Source: Phycisphaerales bacterium (GTDB taxonomy: Bacteria > Planctomycetota > Phycisphaerae > Phycisphaerales > UBA1924). Taken from it: 64,000 nucleotides of DNA. The stretch spans positions 542,268 to 606,267 of the forward strand of contig JAVJVK010000004.1 of the NCBI GenBank assembly GCA_040221175.1. The letters run 5' to 3'. Every line of letters starts with the position of its first letter. Within the stretch, counting starts at the first letter, position 1. The notes under the pieces were generated by a model. It searched no databases, had not been told where the DNA came from, and saw nothing but the letters and a program-made list of their open reading frames with translations. Shown one piece after another: positions 41,961 through 50,263 of the stretch. Both the position numbers and the translations under genes were made by a program.

Positions 41961-42833
41961 ATGGTGCGTGACGCGAAGAATTCGCCGGCCGATGGGCCCG
42001 CGTTGTGCGTGCTGGCCAGCGGATCGAGCGGCAACTGCTCGGTGCTGCGCAGCGCCGATGGTCGGCTGGCGCTGATCGACGCGGGGCTGAGCCCCAGGCG
42101 GACGGCGGCGGCGCTCGCGCAGCTCGGGCATGGGCTGGAGGACGTGGACGCCATCGTGCTGACGCACCTGGACAGCGATCATTTCTATGCGTCGTGGGCG
42201 ACCGCGGCGCGGAAGCTGGGACGCGGGGCGAGCGTGTGGGTGCATGCCTCGCACGCGCGGGCGCGGCGGCTGGAACCGCTGCACGAGAGCGGGCGGCTCA
42301 GGACCTTCGAGCGCGAGGCGTTCGAGCCGGTGCGGTCGGCGACGTTTGTCAGTCGTCTGGCGAGCCACGACGCCGAGGGCGTGGCGACGTTTCGGATCTC
42401 GACCCCCCAGGGCGAACTTGGCTTCCTGACCGACCTGGGCGAGGTGACCGATCGGCTGGTCGAGTTCCACCAAGGCGTGGGCGTGCTGGCGATCGAGAGC
42501 AACTACTGCCCGCGTTTGCAGGCGCGCTCGGAGCGGCCGGACTTCCTCAAGCGTCGCATCATGGGCGGGGCGGGGCACCTGAGCAACCAGCAGTGCCTGG
42601 GGGCGACCGAGGCGATCGCACCGGCCGAGCACGCGGTGTTCCTGCACCTGTCGCGCGAGTGCAACCGGCCGGAGATCGTGGGCGCGTTGCACGAGGGTGC
42701 GGACTATGCGCGGACGATCGCGTCGGCCGAGGCGCCCACGCGATGGGTGCCGATCGTTGGCGGGATGGCGGCGCGGCCGGTGACCCAGACGGCGCGGCCG
42801 GCGCCCATGACGCTGTTCGGGCCGGCGCCATGA
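41961..42833 (+). CDS. MBL-fold metallo-hydrolase (WalJ/YycJ-like) with altered metal motif
   Basis: The start at 41961 is fixed by AAGGAGG; an in-frame GTG exists 18 nt upstream. The family opening LASGSSGNCSVL (residues 17-28) and LIDAGLSPRRTAAAL match the WalJ/YycJ branch of beta-lactamase-fold proteins. The metal motif reads THLDSDH, where the family normally has THxHxDH, so one expected His is Asp. Later segments include GFLTDLGEVTDRL and ESNYCP. It may be a hydrolase with altered metal chemistry. It overlaps the methyltransferase start by 4 nt (ATGA). Confidence 0.82.
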   Translation: MVRDAKNSPADGPALCVLASGSSGNCSVLRSADGRLALIDAGLSPRRTAAALAQLGHGLEDVDAIVLTHLDSDHFYASWATAARKLGRGASVWVHASHARARRLEPLHESGRLRTFEREAFEPVRSATFVSRLASHDAEGVATFRISTPQGELGFLTDLGEVTDRLVEFHQGVGVLAIESNYCPRLQARSERPDFLKRRIMGGAGHLSNQQCLGATEAIAPAEHAVFLHLSRECNRPEIVGALHEGADYARTIASAEAPTRWVPIVGGMAARPVTQTARPAPMTLFGPAP

Positions 42834-43780
42834 GCGGACAGGGGCTGGGCGGCGGACTCGGCGGCACGGCGGCGGGGTATCGCAACACGAGCGGGCGGCG
42901 CCTGGAAGACGCGCGTGGCGGTGAGCCAAGGTCGGCCGAGCGCGGAGCGCACCGGTTGTGGCGGTGGCTGGCCGGGCTGCTGCGGACGCGGCGGGTTGTG
43001 ACCATCCAGGGCGTTCGCTACGAGGAATTGGACGCCGTGCCGCTGCGGCGGGCGCTCTCGCGCGGGATGGGCAAACGCTACCGCGTGCGCTTTGCCGACC
43101 GGGCCAAGATGGTGCTGGAGGTCAGCGGCAGCCGACCCATCGCCGACCTGCTGGGCGCGGGCGACCTGGGCGAGTTCACGCTGATCGATCCCCTGATGCG
43201 GCCGGGCGACCGCGTGCTGCTGCTGCACGCGGGCACCGGGCACGGACCGGCGTGGCTGAGCGAGCGGCTGGGGCCCACCGGGGCGCTGGTGGCCCTGGAG
43301 CCCGACGCGGCCAGCGTGCGCTACGCGCGGCACCGCTACGACCCGGCCAATACCTCGCTGGAAGTGTGCGACCTGCAAGCCAGCAGCGGGGTGCCGCCCG
43401 CGCTGGCGGGCGAGTTGGACGGGGCCTTCGACGGCGTGGTGCACCGGCGGCTGCCAGCCGAGGGGCCGCTGCGCGAGGCGCAGCTGGCCGAGTGCTGGCG
43501 GCTGCTGGGCCCGGGGGGGGCGATGGTGGTGCTGCTGGCGGCGCCCAGCGGGCACCATGACCCGCGCGAGGACCCCAGGCTGCCGGGGCTCGAGGCCCAG
43601 CTGCGCGAGCTCATGGACGCCCACCCGCCCGGGGCCACCCGGATGGAGCGCGTGCGGGCGCACGCGCGGTGCGGGTTGCTGGTGGAGCGTGGCTACGACG
43701 ACGAGGCGCCGCTCGGCCCGCCGCCGACGCACCAAGACGGTGACGGCGTTGGGGATGGGGACGAGGGCCAGCGCGTCTAG
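42830..43780 (+). CDS. Class I SAM-dependent methyltransferase-like protein
   Basis: The ATG overlaps the MBL stop. The first 110 residues (WLAGLLRTRRVVTIQGVRYEEL) are a family-specific N-terminal extension. A Rossmann-type methyltransferase core follows: DPLMRPGDRVLLLHAGTGHGPAWLSERL (motif I with GTGHG), LVALEPDAASVRYARHRY, DLQASSGVPPAL and LAECWRLLGPGGAMVVLLAA (motif VI). The substrate cannot be inferred; relatives include small-molecule and protein methylases. The last 20 residues are a low-complexity Asp/Gly tail. Composition is particularly GC-rich. Confidence 0.75.
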   Translation: MSGQGLGGGLGGTAAGYRNTSGRRLEDARGGEPRSAERGAHRLWRWLAGLLRTRRVVTIQGVRYEELDAVPLRRALSRGMGKRYRVRFADRAKMVLEVSGSRPIADLLGAGDLGEFTLIDPLMRPGDRVLLLHAGTGHGPAWLSERLGPTGALVALEPDAASVRYARHRYDPANTSLEVCDLQASSGVPPALAGELDGAFDGVVHRRLPAEGPLREAQLAECWRLLGPGGAMVVLLAAPSGHHDPREDPRLPGLEAQLRELMDAHPPGATRMERVRAHARCGLLVERGYDDEAPLGPPPTHQDGDGVGDGDEGQRV

Positions 43781-43807
43781 CCCATCGTGGGCGACCGGCC
43801 GGATTGC

Positions 43808-44611
43808 TCAGCGCTGCGGGCCGGTCAGGGCGCGCAGCACGCCGAGGGTGCCGGCGGTGGCGGCGGCGAGGGCCTGGTCTCCCGGCGTGCCCGGGCGCAG
43901 CTCGACGGTCAGCACGGCGCGGCCGGCCTCCTGGCCGTACCAGGTGCCCAGCGATCCGGGGGGATTGGTGAAGTCGGCGTGCACGCGCCACGCCGGGTCG
44001 ACGGTCGATGCGGCGCGCACGAAGGCCCGAGCCAGATCGTCGGCCGGTTGCGGCCCATCGGGATCGACGAAGGGGCCGCCGTCGGTGGCGTGGAAGACGA
44101 TGATCACGTCGGGGCTGGTGCGCTGCACGTAACGGTGCACGGCGGCGGCCTCGGGCTCGCTGAGGGGAGTGGGACCGTGGGCGGTCGAGGGGCGGAAGTT
44201 GCCGGCCGGCCAGTTGCGGTTGAGGTCCACGCCCCGCGCGTTGCCGCGGCGGGACTGTGCGAAGCCGTCGGGGTTCATGGTGTCGATGGCGTGGAGGGTT
44301 ACGCGATCGCCGTAGCCGGCGGTGGTCAGGCGCAGCCACAGGTCGTCGAAGCGCTGGTAGACCTCGGCCTCGTCGCCGTGGATGAGGCCGATGATGAGCA
44401 CGTTGGTTGGCCCCGCGCCGTGGGTGCGCACGAAGATGGGGCGGGCTTCTCTTGAGACGCCGAGTTGCGTGGCGCCCGATTCGAGCGCGGGCGGGGCGGG
44501 CATGTCGACGCGGTCGCCGGGTCGTGCGATGTAGTCCTGGGGGCGGGTGGCGCATCCCGAGAGCGTGCAGGCGGAGAGGGTGAGGACGAGGACGGTGCGG
44601 GTGCGTGTCAT
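43808..44611 (-). CDS. M14-type zinc carboxypeptidase lipoprotein (murein peptide amidase-like)
   Basis: A lipoprotein leader (TVLVLTLSACTLSGC, Cys about 18) precedes an M14 peptidase core: GLIHGDEAEV with the His/Glu zinc pair, MNPDGFAQSRRGNARGVDLNRNWP with the Arg/Asn substrate-binding residues, VFHATDGGPFV with the third zinc-ligand His, and VTVELRPGTPG carrying the catalytic Glu. Short M14 proteins of this kind include MpaA, which trims murein peptides, so an envelope role is plausible. The start at 44611 was chosen for the signal; the frame is open further upstream. It is probably a single-gene unit. Confidence 0.82.
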   Translation of the reverse strand: MTRTRTVLVLTLSACTLSGCATRPQDYIARPGDRVDMPAPPALESGATQLGVSREARPIFVRTHGAGPTNVLIIGLIHGDEAEVYQRFDDLWLRLTTAGYGDRVTLHAIDTMNPDGFAQSRRGNARGVDLNRNWPAGNFRPSTAHGPTPLSEPEAAAVHRYVQRTSPDVIIVFHATDGGPFVDPDGPQPADDLARAFVRAASTVDPAWRVHADFTNPPGSLGTWYGQEAGRAVLTVELRPGTPGDQALAAATAGTLGVLRALTGPQR

Positions 44612-44725
44612 GGCGGGGCAGGATAGCGTGGGCGGCGGGCAGGTCGATGGGCATCGTGCGACCGCCGTGCGCCGACGTTCGACGCCTGTGCGGAGCCGCC
44701 GCGAAGCGCGCCCCCTCGACAAGAG

Positions 44726-44759
44726 CGCCGGCCGGTCTTCGGGGGTTGACCGGCCGGCG
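44726..44759. terminator. Perfect 12-bp inverted repeat
   Basis: CGCCGGCCGGTC (44726-44737) and GACCGGCCGGCG (44748-44759) are perfect complements around a 10-nt loop. It lies between the M14 gene and the nucleotidase stop. On the minus strand it is followed by CTCTTGTCG, with no true T run. It may act with the second hairpin at 44790-44835 or be a protein-binding palindrome. Confidence 0.45.
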
Positions 44760-44789
44760 TCGCGTAAAGGGAAGGTGATTCGCAAGGCA

Positions 44790-44835
44790 GGCGGGCCCGG
44801 GCTCCAGCGTACGAAGGGTGCGAGCCCGGGCCGCC
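44790..44835 (-). terminator. Strong GC hairpin downstream of the nucleotidase gene
   Basis: GGCGGGCCCGGGCTC (44790-44804) pairs with GAGCCCGGGCCGCC (44822-44835), with one bulged G and a 17-nt loop. It begins 15 nt downstream of the minus-strand nucleotidase stop, a normal place for a transcription terminator. No long T tract follows. Confidence 0.6.
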
Positions 44836-44849
44836 TGGGTGTTGGTGGC

Positions 44850-46799
44850 TTACGAGCAGCCGGCGGCAAAGCCGTTCTGGAAGCACAGGAAGTCGAACAG
44901 GTCCAGGCTGCCGTTGCGGTCGCAGTCGGCGGCGGTCTCGCCCGCGTCGAAGGCGTTCTGGAAAGCGAGGAAGTCGAACAGCGTGAGCTCGCCGTCGAGG
45001 TCGAAGTCGGCGTAGCAGCTCTGGATGATGCGGTCCTCGCCCCCCTCGGGGTAGGCCGTCATGCTGATCGTGCCCATCAGCGTGTCCTCGATCATGCTGG
45101 CCAGGCTCTGCTGGTAGCTCACGCCAAGCGTGGTGAAGGGCAGGCCGCGGAAGGGGTACTGGTCTCCGCCGCGGGCGAGGAAGTCGACGATGGCGACGTC
45201 GACGTCTGGCGCGGCGGGGACGACCATGCCATCCTCGACGATGGCGGTGCCGTCGCTGAGAGTGACGTTGCGGATGCGCTCGCCGGGGGTGGTGACCATG
45301 AGGTCGCCGTCCAACACCTGGGCCTGCTGGCGCCAGTCGAACTCGAGCGTGAAGCCGGCGATCTGCGCAAAGCGGCCGTTGGACTCGCCCTGGCGGCTGA
45401 CGGCGTTCTCGAGGATCTCCTTGAACTGCTCGGCGGGAACATTGGGCACGATGGTGATGAAGTTGCTGAAGGGCAGGATGTCGAAGGTGTCCAGCTCGGT
45501 GATCTCGCCCGACGCGATGATGCTGTCGTTGCGGATGCCGCCACCGTTGGCCAGCGCCACGTCGGGCGCATCGACGCCGAAGGTGGCGGCGAGGTTGATG
45601 CCGGTGGTCAGGAACGAGTCGGCGATGAGGTTGCCCAGGTTGGTCTCGATGTTGCGCACGCTCGAGCGGCGGCCGTCGAGGTCGACCTCGCTGAAGCCGA
45701 TGACGTTGGCGGCGAGCGCCGCAACGCCCGCGGCCACGGGGTCGACGACCTCGGCCTGGATGATGGGGTCAGCGGCGACGGCGTCGGGGCTGACGCCCGA
45801 GACGCGCACGGGGCCGGACGCATCGAGGATCTCGGTGAGGTTGCCTTCGGCGTCGAAGCCGAGGATGAGGCGGCCGACGTAGCGGTAATCGCCGCTGGTG
45901 GTGACGATCGGGATGTCGTTGCCGTCGGCGTCGGTGCCGAAGATGGGGTAGCCGCTCTGGCCGGCGACCTCGTCGGGCGTGTCGCCGGGGACGAGCAGGT
46001 CGCCGGGGTTGGCCAAGAGCTCCCCGCCGCCGCCGCCGACGATGGCGTCGACGCCGCGGAGGGTCTGGATGAGGCCGAGCTCTTCGGTGAGGCCCTGGAG
46101 GTGGCTCGACAGGATGATGATGTCGACGCCGCCCAAGGTGAGTGCGTCGACCTCGGCCTGGATGATGGTGGTTAGCTCGTCGCTCACGGTGACGCCGCGG
46201 GGGCTGGAGATGAACGGCAGCGCGGGCGTGGTGGCGCCGATGACGCCCACGCGGCGGACGCCGGCGTCGGTCATGACGTCGACGACGGTGCTGGGGGCGA
46301 TGCGACCGCCGTCGACCAGGGCCTGCAGGCCGGGCTCAGCGCTGAAGTCGAGGTTGGCCGAAAGGAAGGGGGCGGGGTTGGTGCTGAAGCCGGCGATGAA
46401 GTCTTCGAGGATGTCGGGGCCGAAGTCGAACTCGTGGTTGCCGATGATGAACGCGTCGTAGCCGATCAGGTCGAGCGCGACGGTGTCGAAGAAGGGCACG
46501 CCGCGGTCGAGGCTGACGGAGAACTCCGGGCCGGGCAGGAAGTTGTCGCCGCTGGTGATGAGCAGGCTGCCGCGGGCGAAGCTGCCGGCGGGGAAGGTCG
46601 TGGCCTCGGTGCGCAGGTTGCTGACCACGGTGGCGAAGCGGGCGACGCCGCCGAAGTCTTCGAGGCCACTGCCGGCGTCGATGAGCTGGCTCTCGCCGTC
46701 GTTGTGGTGCAGCAGGTGGAGGTAGAAGTCGGTCTGGGCGCTGGCAGTACCGGCCGCCACGGCCAGGAGCAACGACGCGGAGGTGAATCGGTTGGTCAT
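44850..46799 (-). CDS. Secreted 5'-nucleotidase/metallophosphoesterase (UshA-like) with paired calcium-loop C-terminus
   Basis: A signal peptide (TSASLLLAVAAGTASAQ) precedes a calcineurin-type phosphoesterase: LLHHNDGESQLIDA, LITSGDNFLPG, DAFIIGNHEFDFG, and IIILSSHLQGL for the later ligand His. The 5_nucleotid_C half follows (ETNLGNLIADSFL, LANGGGIRND, FDILPFSNFI, GFTLEFDWR). It probably cleaves nucleotides or related phosphates outside the inner membrane. The last 55 residues are the paired module (CYADFDLDGELTLFDFLAFQ; CDRNGSLDLFDFLCFQ), ending AGCS, the most divergent of the set. GAGGGGACGAG precedes the start. Confidence 0.92.
   Translation of the reverse strand: MTNRFTSASLLLAVAAGTASAQTDFYLHLLHHNDGESQLIDAGSGLEDFGGVARFATVVSNLRTEATTFPAGSFARGSLLITSGDNFLPGPEFSVSLDRGVPFFDTVALDLIGYDAFIIGNHEFDFGPDILEDFIAGFSTNPAPFLSANLDFSAEPGLQALVDGGRIAPSTVVDVMTDAGVRRVGVIGATTPALPFISSPRGVTVSDELTTIIQAEVDALTLGGVDIIILSSHLQGLTEELGLIQTLRGVDAIVGGGGGELLANPGDLLVPGDTPDEVAGQSGYPIFGTDADGNDIPIVTTSGDYRYVGRLILGFDAEGNLTEILDASGPVRVSGVSPDAVAADPIIQAEVVDPVAAGVAALAANVIGFSEVDLDGRRSSVRNIETNLGNLIADSFLTTGINLAATFGVDAPDVALANGGGIRNDSIIASGEITELDTFDILPFSNFITIVPNVPAEQFKEILENAVSRQGESNGRFAQIAGFTLEFDWRQQAQVLDGDLMVTTPGERIRNVTLSDGTAIVEDGMVVPAAPDVDVAIVDFLARGGDQYPFRGLPFTTLGVSYQQSLASMIEDTLMGTISMTAYPEGGEDRIIQSCYADFDLDGELTLFDFLAFQNAFDAGETAADCDRNGSLDLFDFLCFQNGFAAGCS
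44853..45016 (-). repeat. Calcium-loop DNA repeat, copies 7 and 8
   Basis: These two copies belong to the nucleotidase. The upstream copy (about 44940-45010) matches the blocks at 36-40 kb closely, while the terminal copy has drifted (CDRNG and LCFQNGFAAG), showing that the array ages from the end of this gene independently. Confidence 0.6.
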
Positions 46800-46925
46800 C
46801 TCGTCTCGTCCCCTCTTGCAATGGGTGCTTGTGTGTTGAGTCGAAACATAACAACGGACCGGAACGCGGGTGTTTCGGCGTGGTGAACGGTGCGCGAAGA
46901 TGGTGTGTGGCGTGTCGTGCTGGCG

Positions 46926-48050
46926 TCAGGGACCGCCCGAAAGCATGTCGATGATCCAGGCGATGATAACACCGGCGCCGGTGGCGAAGCCCACGAGGAT
47001 GGTGGCGGCCACGAGGAAGCAGCCGATGCCCATGAGCCAGCCGTGCCACCAGGGCTCGGGGGTGTACTGGCGCTCTTCGACGCGGGCGACGATGGCCGAT
47101 GCGAACTTCTCGGCTGCGCCGTCGGCCATGTCGAGGAACAGCTCGGGCTCGATGAGCTCGAGCTCGCCGAGCAGGGGCTGGCCGTCGGGGCCGGGGACGA
47201 GGTCGACGCGGGCGTAGAGGGGCTTGTCGCCGTAGCGGTCCTCCCACGCGGCGAGGGCGCGCTCGGCGACGTGCTGCTGCTGCTCGGTGGGCTCGACGAG
47301 GGTGTAGGCGCCGCCGAAGTCGACCTGGGAGCGGAAGTCGCCCGGGGCGGGGACCTTGGTGACGGCGTGGGAGAATTGGCCGTTGAAGTAGACCAGCGAG
47401 GTCTCGCCCTCGGTCACGACTCGTGGCAGGAACGGCTGGACGAGCGCGCCGCCGGCCTTGGTGAGTTGCGTGAGGTAGTCGAGGGCCGCGGCGTCTGGGT
47501 GATCGAGCTTCTTCAGCCCCACCGCGGCGGCGGCGACGGTGGGCTTGATGATGAGGGGGGCCCAGTTGTTGGCTTTGGCTTGGTCGATGGCGGCGGACTC
47601 GCTGCCCTTAGTAACGAAAATGGTGGGGACGATGGGAACGCCGGCGGATGCGAGCTCCTGCAGGTAGGTCTTGTCGAGGTTGGCGAGAATGGTCTCTGCG
47701 GTGTTGGCGACGCAGGGCACGCCCTTCATGCCGCCGACGAAAGCGCGGAAGGCTTCCAGATCATCCCAGTAGTCCCAAGTCGTGCGGAGCACGGTTAGGC
47801 TGGCGAGTTCGCCGATCTCGCTGGCGGCGTCGCCTATGGGCACGTGGTCCTCATCGAGCTCCAAGGGCACGTCCCTCCACGCGATGAGCGTCACGATCGC
47901 CCCCTGCCGCACCAGTTCCTGCATCAGCCTGCCCTCGGAGGCGTGGTCGATGTGGTCGTGGTGGCGGCAGGTGAGCAGGGCGATGCGCGGGGTGGGGCGC
48001 GGCTGGCGTGGGGGTTGGCGTGCGGCGTCGGTCATTGGGCCGTTGGTCAT
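46926..48050 (-). CDS. ATP-grasp protein with C-terminal membrane helices
   Basis: This is a 374-aa ATP-grasp enzyme of the glutathione-synthetase/RimK-like kind. ATP-binding parts are seen in FVTKGSES...WAPLIIKPTVAAAAVGL, ALVQPFLPRVVTEGETSLVYF, and YARVDLVPGPDGQPLLGELELIEPELF with the Glu/Asn-type metal region. The terminal 40 residues are hydrophobic (WLMGIGCFLVAATILVGFAT, GVIIAWIIDML), making it membrane-tethered, unusual for this fold. The start at 48050 overlaps the META-domain gene stop by ATGA; MTDAARQ at 48035 is an alternative. The ligated substrates are unknown. Confidence 0.8.
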   Translation of the reverse strand: MTNGPMTDAARQPPRQPRPTPRIALLTCRHHDHIDHASEGRLMQELVRQGAIVTLIAWRDVPLELDEDHVPIGDAASEIGELASLTVLRTTWDYWDDLEAFRAFVGGMKGVPCVANTAETILANLDKTYLQELASAGVPIVPTIFVTKGSESAAIDQAKANNWAPLIIKPTVAAAAVGLKKLDHPDAAALDYLTQLTKAGGALVQPFLPRVVTEGETSLVYFNGQFSHAVTKVPAPGDFRSQVDFGGAYTLVEPTEQQQHVAERALAAWEDRYGDKPLYARVDLVPGPDGQPLLGELELIEPELFLDMADGAAEKFASAIVARVEERQYTPEPWWHGWLMGIGCFLVAATILVGFATGAGVIIAWIIDMLSGGP

Positions 48051-48490
48051 TGGCCCGAGCGAGCGAAGCGGAGCAAAGGGCGGCTGCCGATGCGCAGCTC
48101 GAGCCACTGGGGGCCCACGGCGATGGTGTCGGCCCGCTGCATGCGCGAGACGTACTGCTGCTCGAAGGCCAGGGCCTCGGGCTCGCCGCCCATGCGCGTG
48201 GTGACGATGCCGCCGGGGTTCCATTCGCCTTGCTCCAGGGCGTCGGCGTCGGTGCTGCCGCTGAAGCGATTGATGCCGGCCTGGCCCGAAAGTCGGCCGC
48301 TCTCGGTGATCGTCAGCGTGGGCGAGCGGGCGCCGCTGGGCAGGTCGTAGCGCTCGTCCTCGATCTTGGTCAGGCTCCAGGCGCCGATGGCCGAGGCGTC
48401 GGCGGCGGGCTCGGTTGGCTTGGTGCTGGTGGTGCAGCCGAGGAGGGCGAGGGTGGCGATGGCCAGGGCGGTCAGGAGGATGGTTCGCAT
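48047..48490 (-). CDS. META-domain (HslJ-like) lipoprotein
   Basis: This 147-aa lipoprotein (leader ending LALLGC, Cys at about residue 19) carries a single META domain: GAWSLTKIEDERYDL, PTLTITESGRLSGQAGINRF, then a TRMGGEPEALAFEQQYVSRM block with the family's TxMAC-like segment. META domains occur in HslJ and secreted proteins of unclear function. Its stop and the ATP-grasp ATG share ATGA, strong evidence for translational coupling; whether the two act together is inference. Confidence 0.85.
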   Translation of the reverse strand: MRTILLTALAIATLALLGCTTSTKPTEPAADASAIGAWSLTKIEDERYDLPSGARSPTLTITESGRLSGQAGINRFSGSTDADALEQGEWNPGGIVTTRMGGEPEALAFEQQYVSRMQRADTIAVGPQWLELRIGSRPLLRFARSGQ

Positions 48491-48520
48491 GAGTATCTGC
48501 CTTTCGCGGGGTCGTCGTTC

Positions 48521-50263
48521 TCAGGTCTGCAGCACGCCGGTCTTGAACTCGCGCGTGTAATCCCAGCCCTGGTTGGCGCTGGCGAGGGCGTCGATGAGTT
48601 CGGAGCGGGTGTTGTGGGGCTGGATGAGGCGGTCGACCCAGCCTCGCGCCGCGCCGTAGTGGATGTCCTGCTGCTCGTTGTAGCTGGCGCGGACGGCTTC
48701 GAGGATTTCCTTGTGGGTCTGTTCGTCGATGGTCTCGCCCTTGCGCTCGCGGCTGCGTTCTTCGATGGTCGCGAGCACGCCGCTCGATTGGGCCGCGCCC
48801 ATGACCGCGCACTTGCTGCCCGGCCAGGCCAGGGTGAGGAAGGGCTCGAAGGCGCGGCCGCACATGGCGTAGTTGCCGGCGCCATAACTCGACCCGGTAA
48901 TGAGCACGATCTTTGGGACCACGCAGTTGCTCATGGCGTTGACGAGCTTTGCACCAGAACGGATGATGCCGGCCTGCTCGCTGTCGCGGCCGACCATAAA
49001 ACCAGTCGTGTCGTGGATGAAGACCAGGGGGATCTTGCGCTGGTTGCAGTCCATGATGAAGCGGGCGGCCTTGTCGGCGCTGTCGTCGTAGATGACGCGG
49101 GGCATGCCGGCGGCCTTGCTCGGCCCCGCTTTGCCGCCGGGCTGAACGCGCTGGGTGAGCTCGCACTGGTTGGCGACGATGCCGCAGGCGTGGCCGCCGA
49201 TGCGGGCGTAGCCGCAGACCAGCGACTGGCCGTAGTCGGCCTTGTACTCGTCGAAGTCGGGCTCGAGGCTCTCGTGGCCCTCCTTGTTCGGCAGCGCGCG
49301 GGCGTCGAGGACGCAGGCGAGGACGTCACGCACGTCGTACTGCTGGCCGGACTTGTCGGTGAAGACGTCGTAGACGTCGTGGGCGTCGCGCAGGGGCGTG
49401 ACGCCCTCGCGCGCGTCGGGGGCCTCCGGCACGTCGCCGCCGTTCTTGCCGACGACCTCGCGGAGGCGCGTGAGGCAGGTGTCGTCGTCGGGCTCCTTGA
49501 AGTCGATGGTGCCGCTGATGGCCGCGTGCATGGAAGCGCCGCCGAGCTCCTCGTCGGTGACGTCCTGGCCGATGGCGGCCTTGACCAGGGCCGGCCCGGC
49601 GAGGTACAGGCCGCTGCCCTCGGTCATCAATAAGGTATCGCAGAGGACGGGCAGGTAGCCCCCGCCGGCGACGCAGAAGCCCATGATGGCGGCGGTCTGC
49701 TGGAGGCCCTCGGCGCTCATGACGCTGTTGAGGTAGAAGATGCGGCCGAAGTCGTCGGTGTCTGGGAAGACGTCTTCCTGCAATGGCAGGTACACGCCCG
49801 CGCTGTCGACGAGGTAGATCAACGGAAGACGCGCCATGCGGGCGACATGCTGGGCGCGGATGATCTTCTTACACGTCATGGGGAAGAACGCGCCGGCCTT
49901 CACCGTGGCGTCGTTGGCGATGATCACGTGGCGGCGGCCCTGGACCAGGCCGATGCCGGTGACCACGCCCGCGCCCGGGGCGCCGCCGTGCTCCTGATAC
50001 ATGCCGTCGGCGGCCCAGAGGCCCAGCTCCATGAAGCCGGGGATCTCGTGCTCGTGGGGGTTGGCGCCGCCGGCCGCCCAGTCGATGGAGGTGTCCAGCA
50101 GGCGGGCGATGCGTTCGCGGGCGGTGAGGCGGGCCTTCTTGTGCTGGCGCTCGATGGCCTTATCGCCCCCGCCCATGCGGATCCTCGCCTCGCGGGCGAG
50201 GCTCTGGGCGTTGGCGTCCTTGAGGGTCGTCGGCGTCGAAGGGGCGGTCGTGGTCGCGGGCAA
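48521..50263 (-). CDS. Acyl-CoA carboxylase carboxyltransferase beta subunit (MccB-like)
   Basis: This is the carboxyltransferase beta chain (two crotonase-fold halves) of a biotin-dependent acyl-CoA carboxylase, closest by eye to methylcrotonyl-CoA carboxylase: ERQHKKARLTARERI, DATVKAGAFFPMTCKK, LPLQEDVFPDTDDFGRIFY, LAGPALVKAAIGQDV and LGGASMHAAISGTIDF, then HDTTGFMVGRDSEQAG and GAGNYAMCGRAFEP. The frame is open upstream, but TTG at 50263, preceded by CGGAG, fits the family N-terminus. The biotin-containing alpha chain is not in the window. Substrate class (C3 to C5) is inferred only. Confidence 0.9.
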   Translation of the reverse strand: MPATTTAPSTPTTLKDANAQSLAREARIRMGGGDKAIERQHKKARLTARERIARLLDTSIDWAAGGANPHEHEIPGFMELGLWAADGMYQEHGGAPGAGVVTGIGLVQGRRHVIIANDATVKAGAFFPMTCKKIIRAQHVARMARLPLIYLVDSAGVYLPLQEDVFPDTDDFGRIFYLNSVMSAEGLQQTAAIMGFCVAGGGYLPVLCDTLLMTEGSGLYLAGPALVKAAIGQDVTDEELGGASMHAAISGTIDFKEPDDDTCLTRLREVVGKNGGDVPEAPDAREGVTPLRDAHDVYDVFTDKSGQQYDVRDVLACVLDARALPNKEGHESLEPDFDEYKADYGQSLVCGYARIGGHACGIVANQCELTQRVQPGGKAGPSKAAGMPRVIYDDSADKAARFIMDCNQRKIPLVFIHDTTGFMVGRDSEQAGIIRSGAKLVNAMSNCVVPKIVLITGSSYGAGNYAMCGRAFEPFLTLAWPGSKCAVMGAAQSSGVLATIEERSRERKGETIDEQTHKEILEAVRASYNEQQDIHYGAARGWVDRLIQPHNTRSELIDALASANQGWDYTREFKTGVLQT

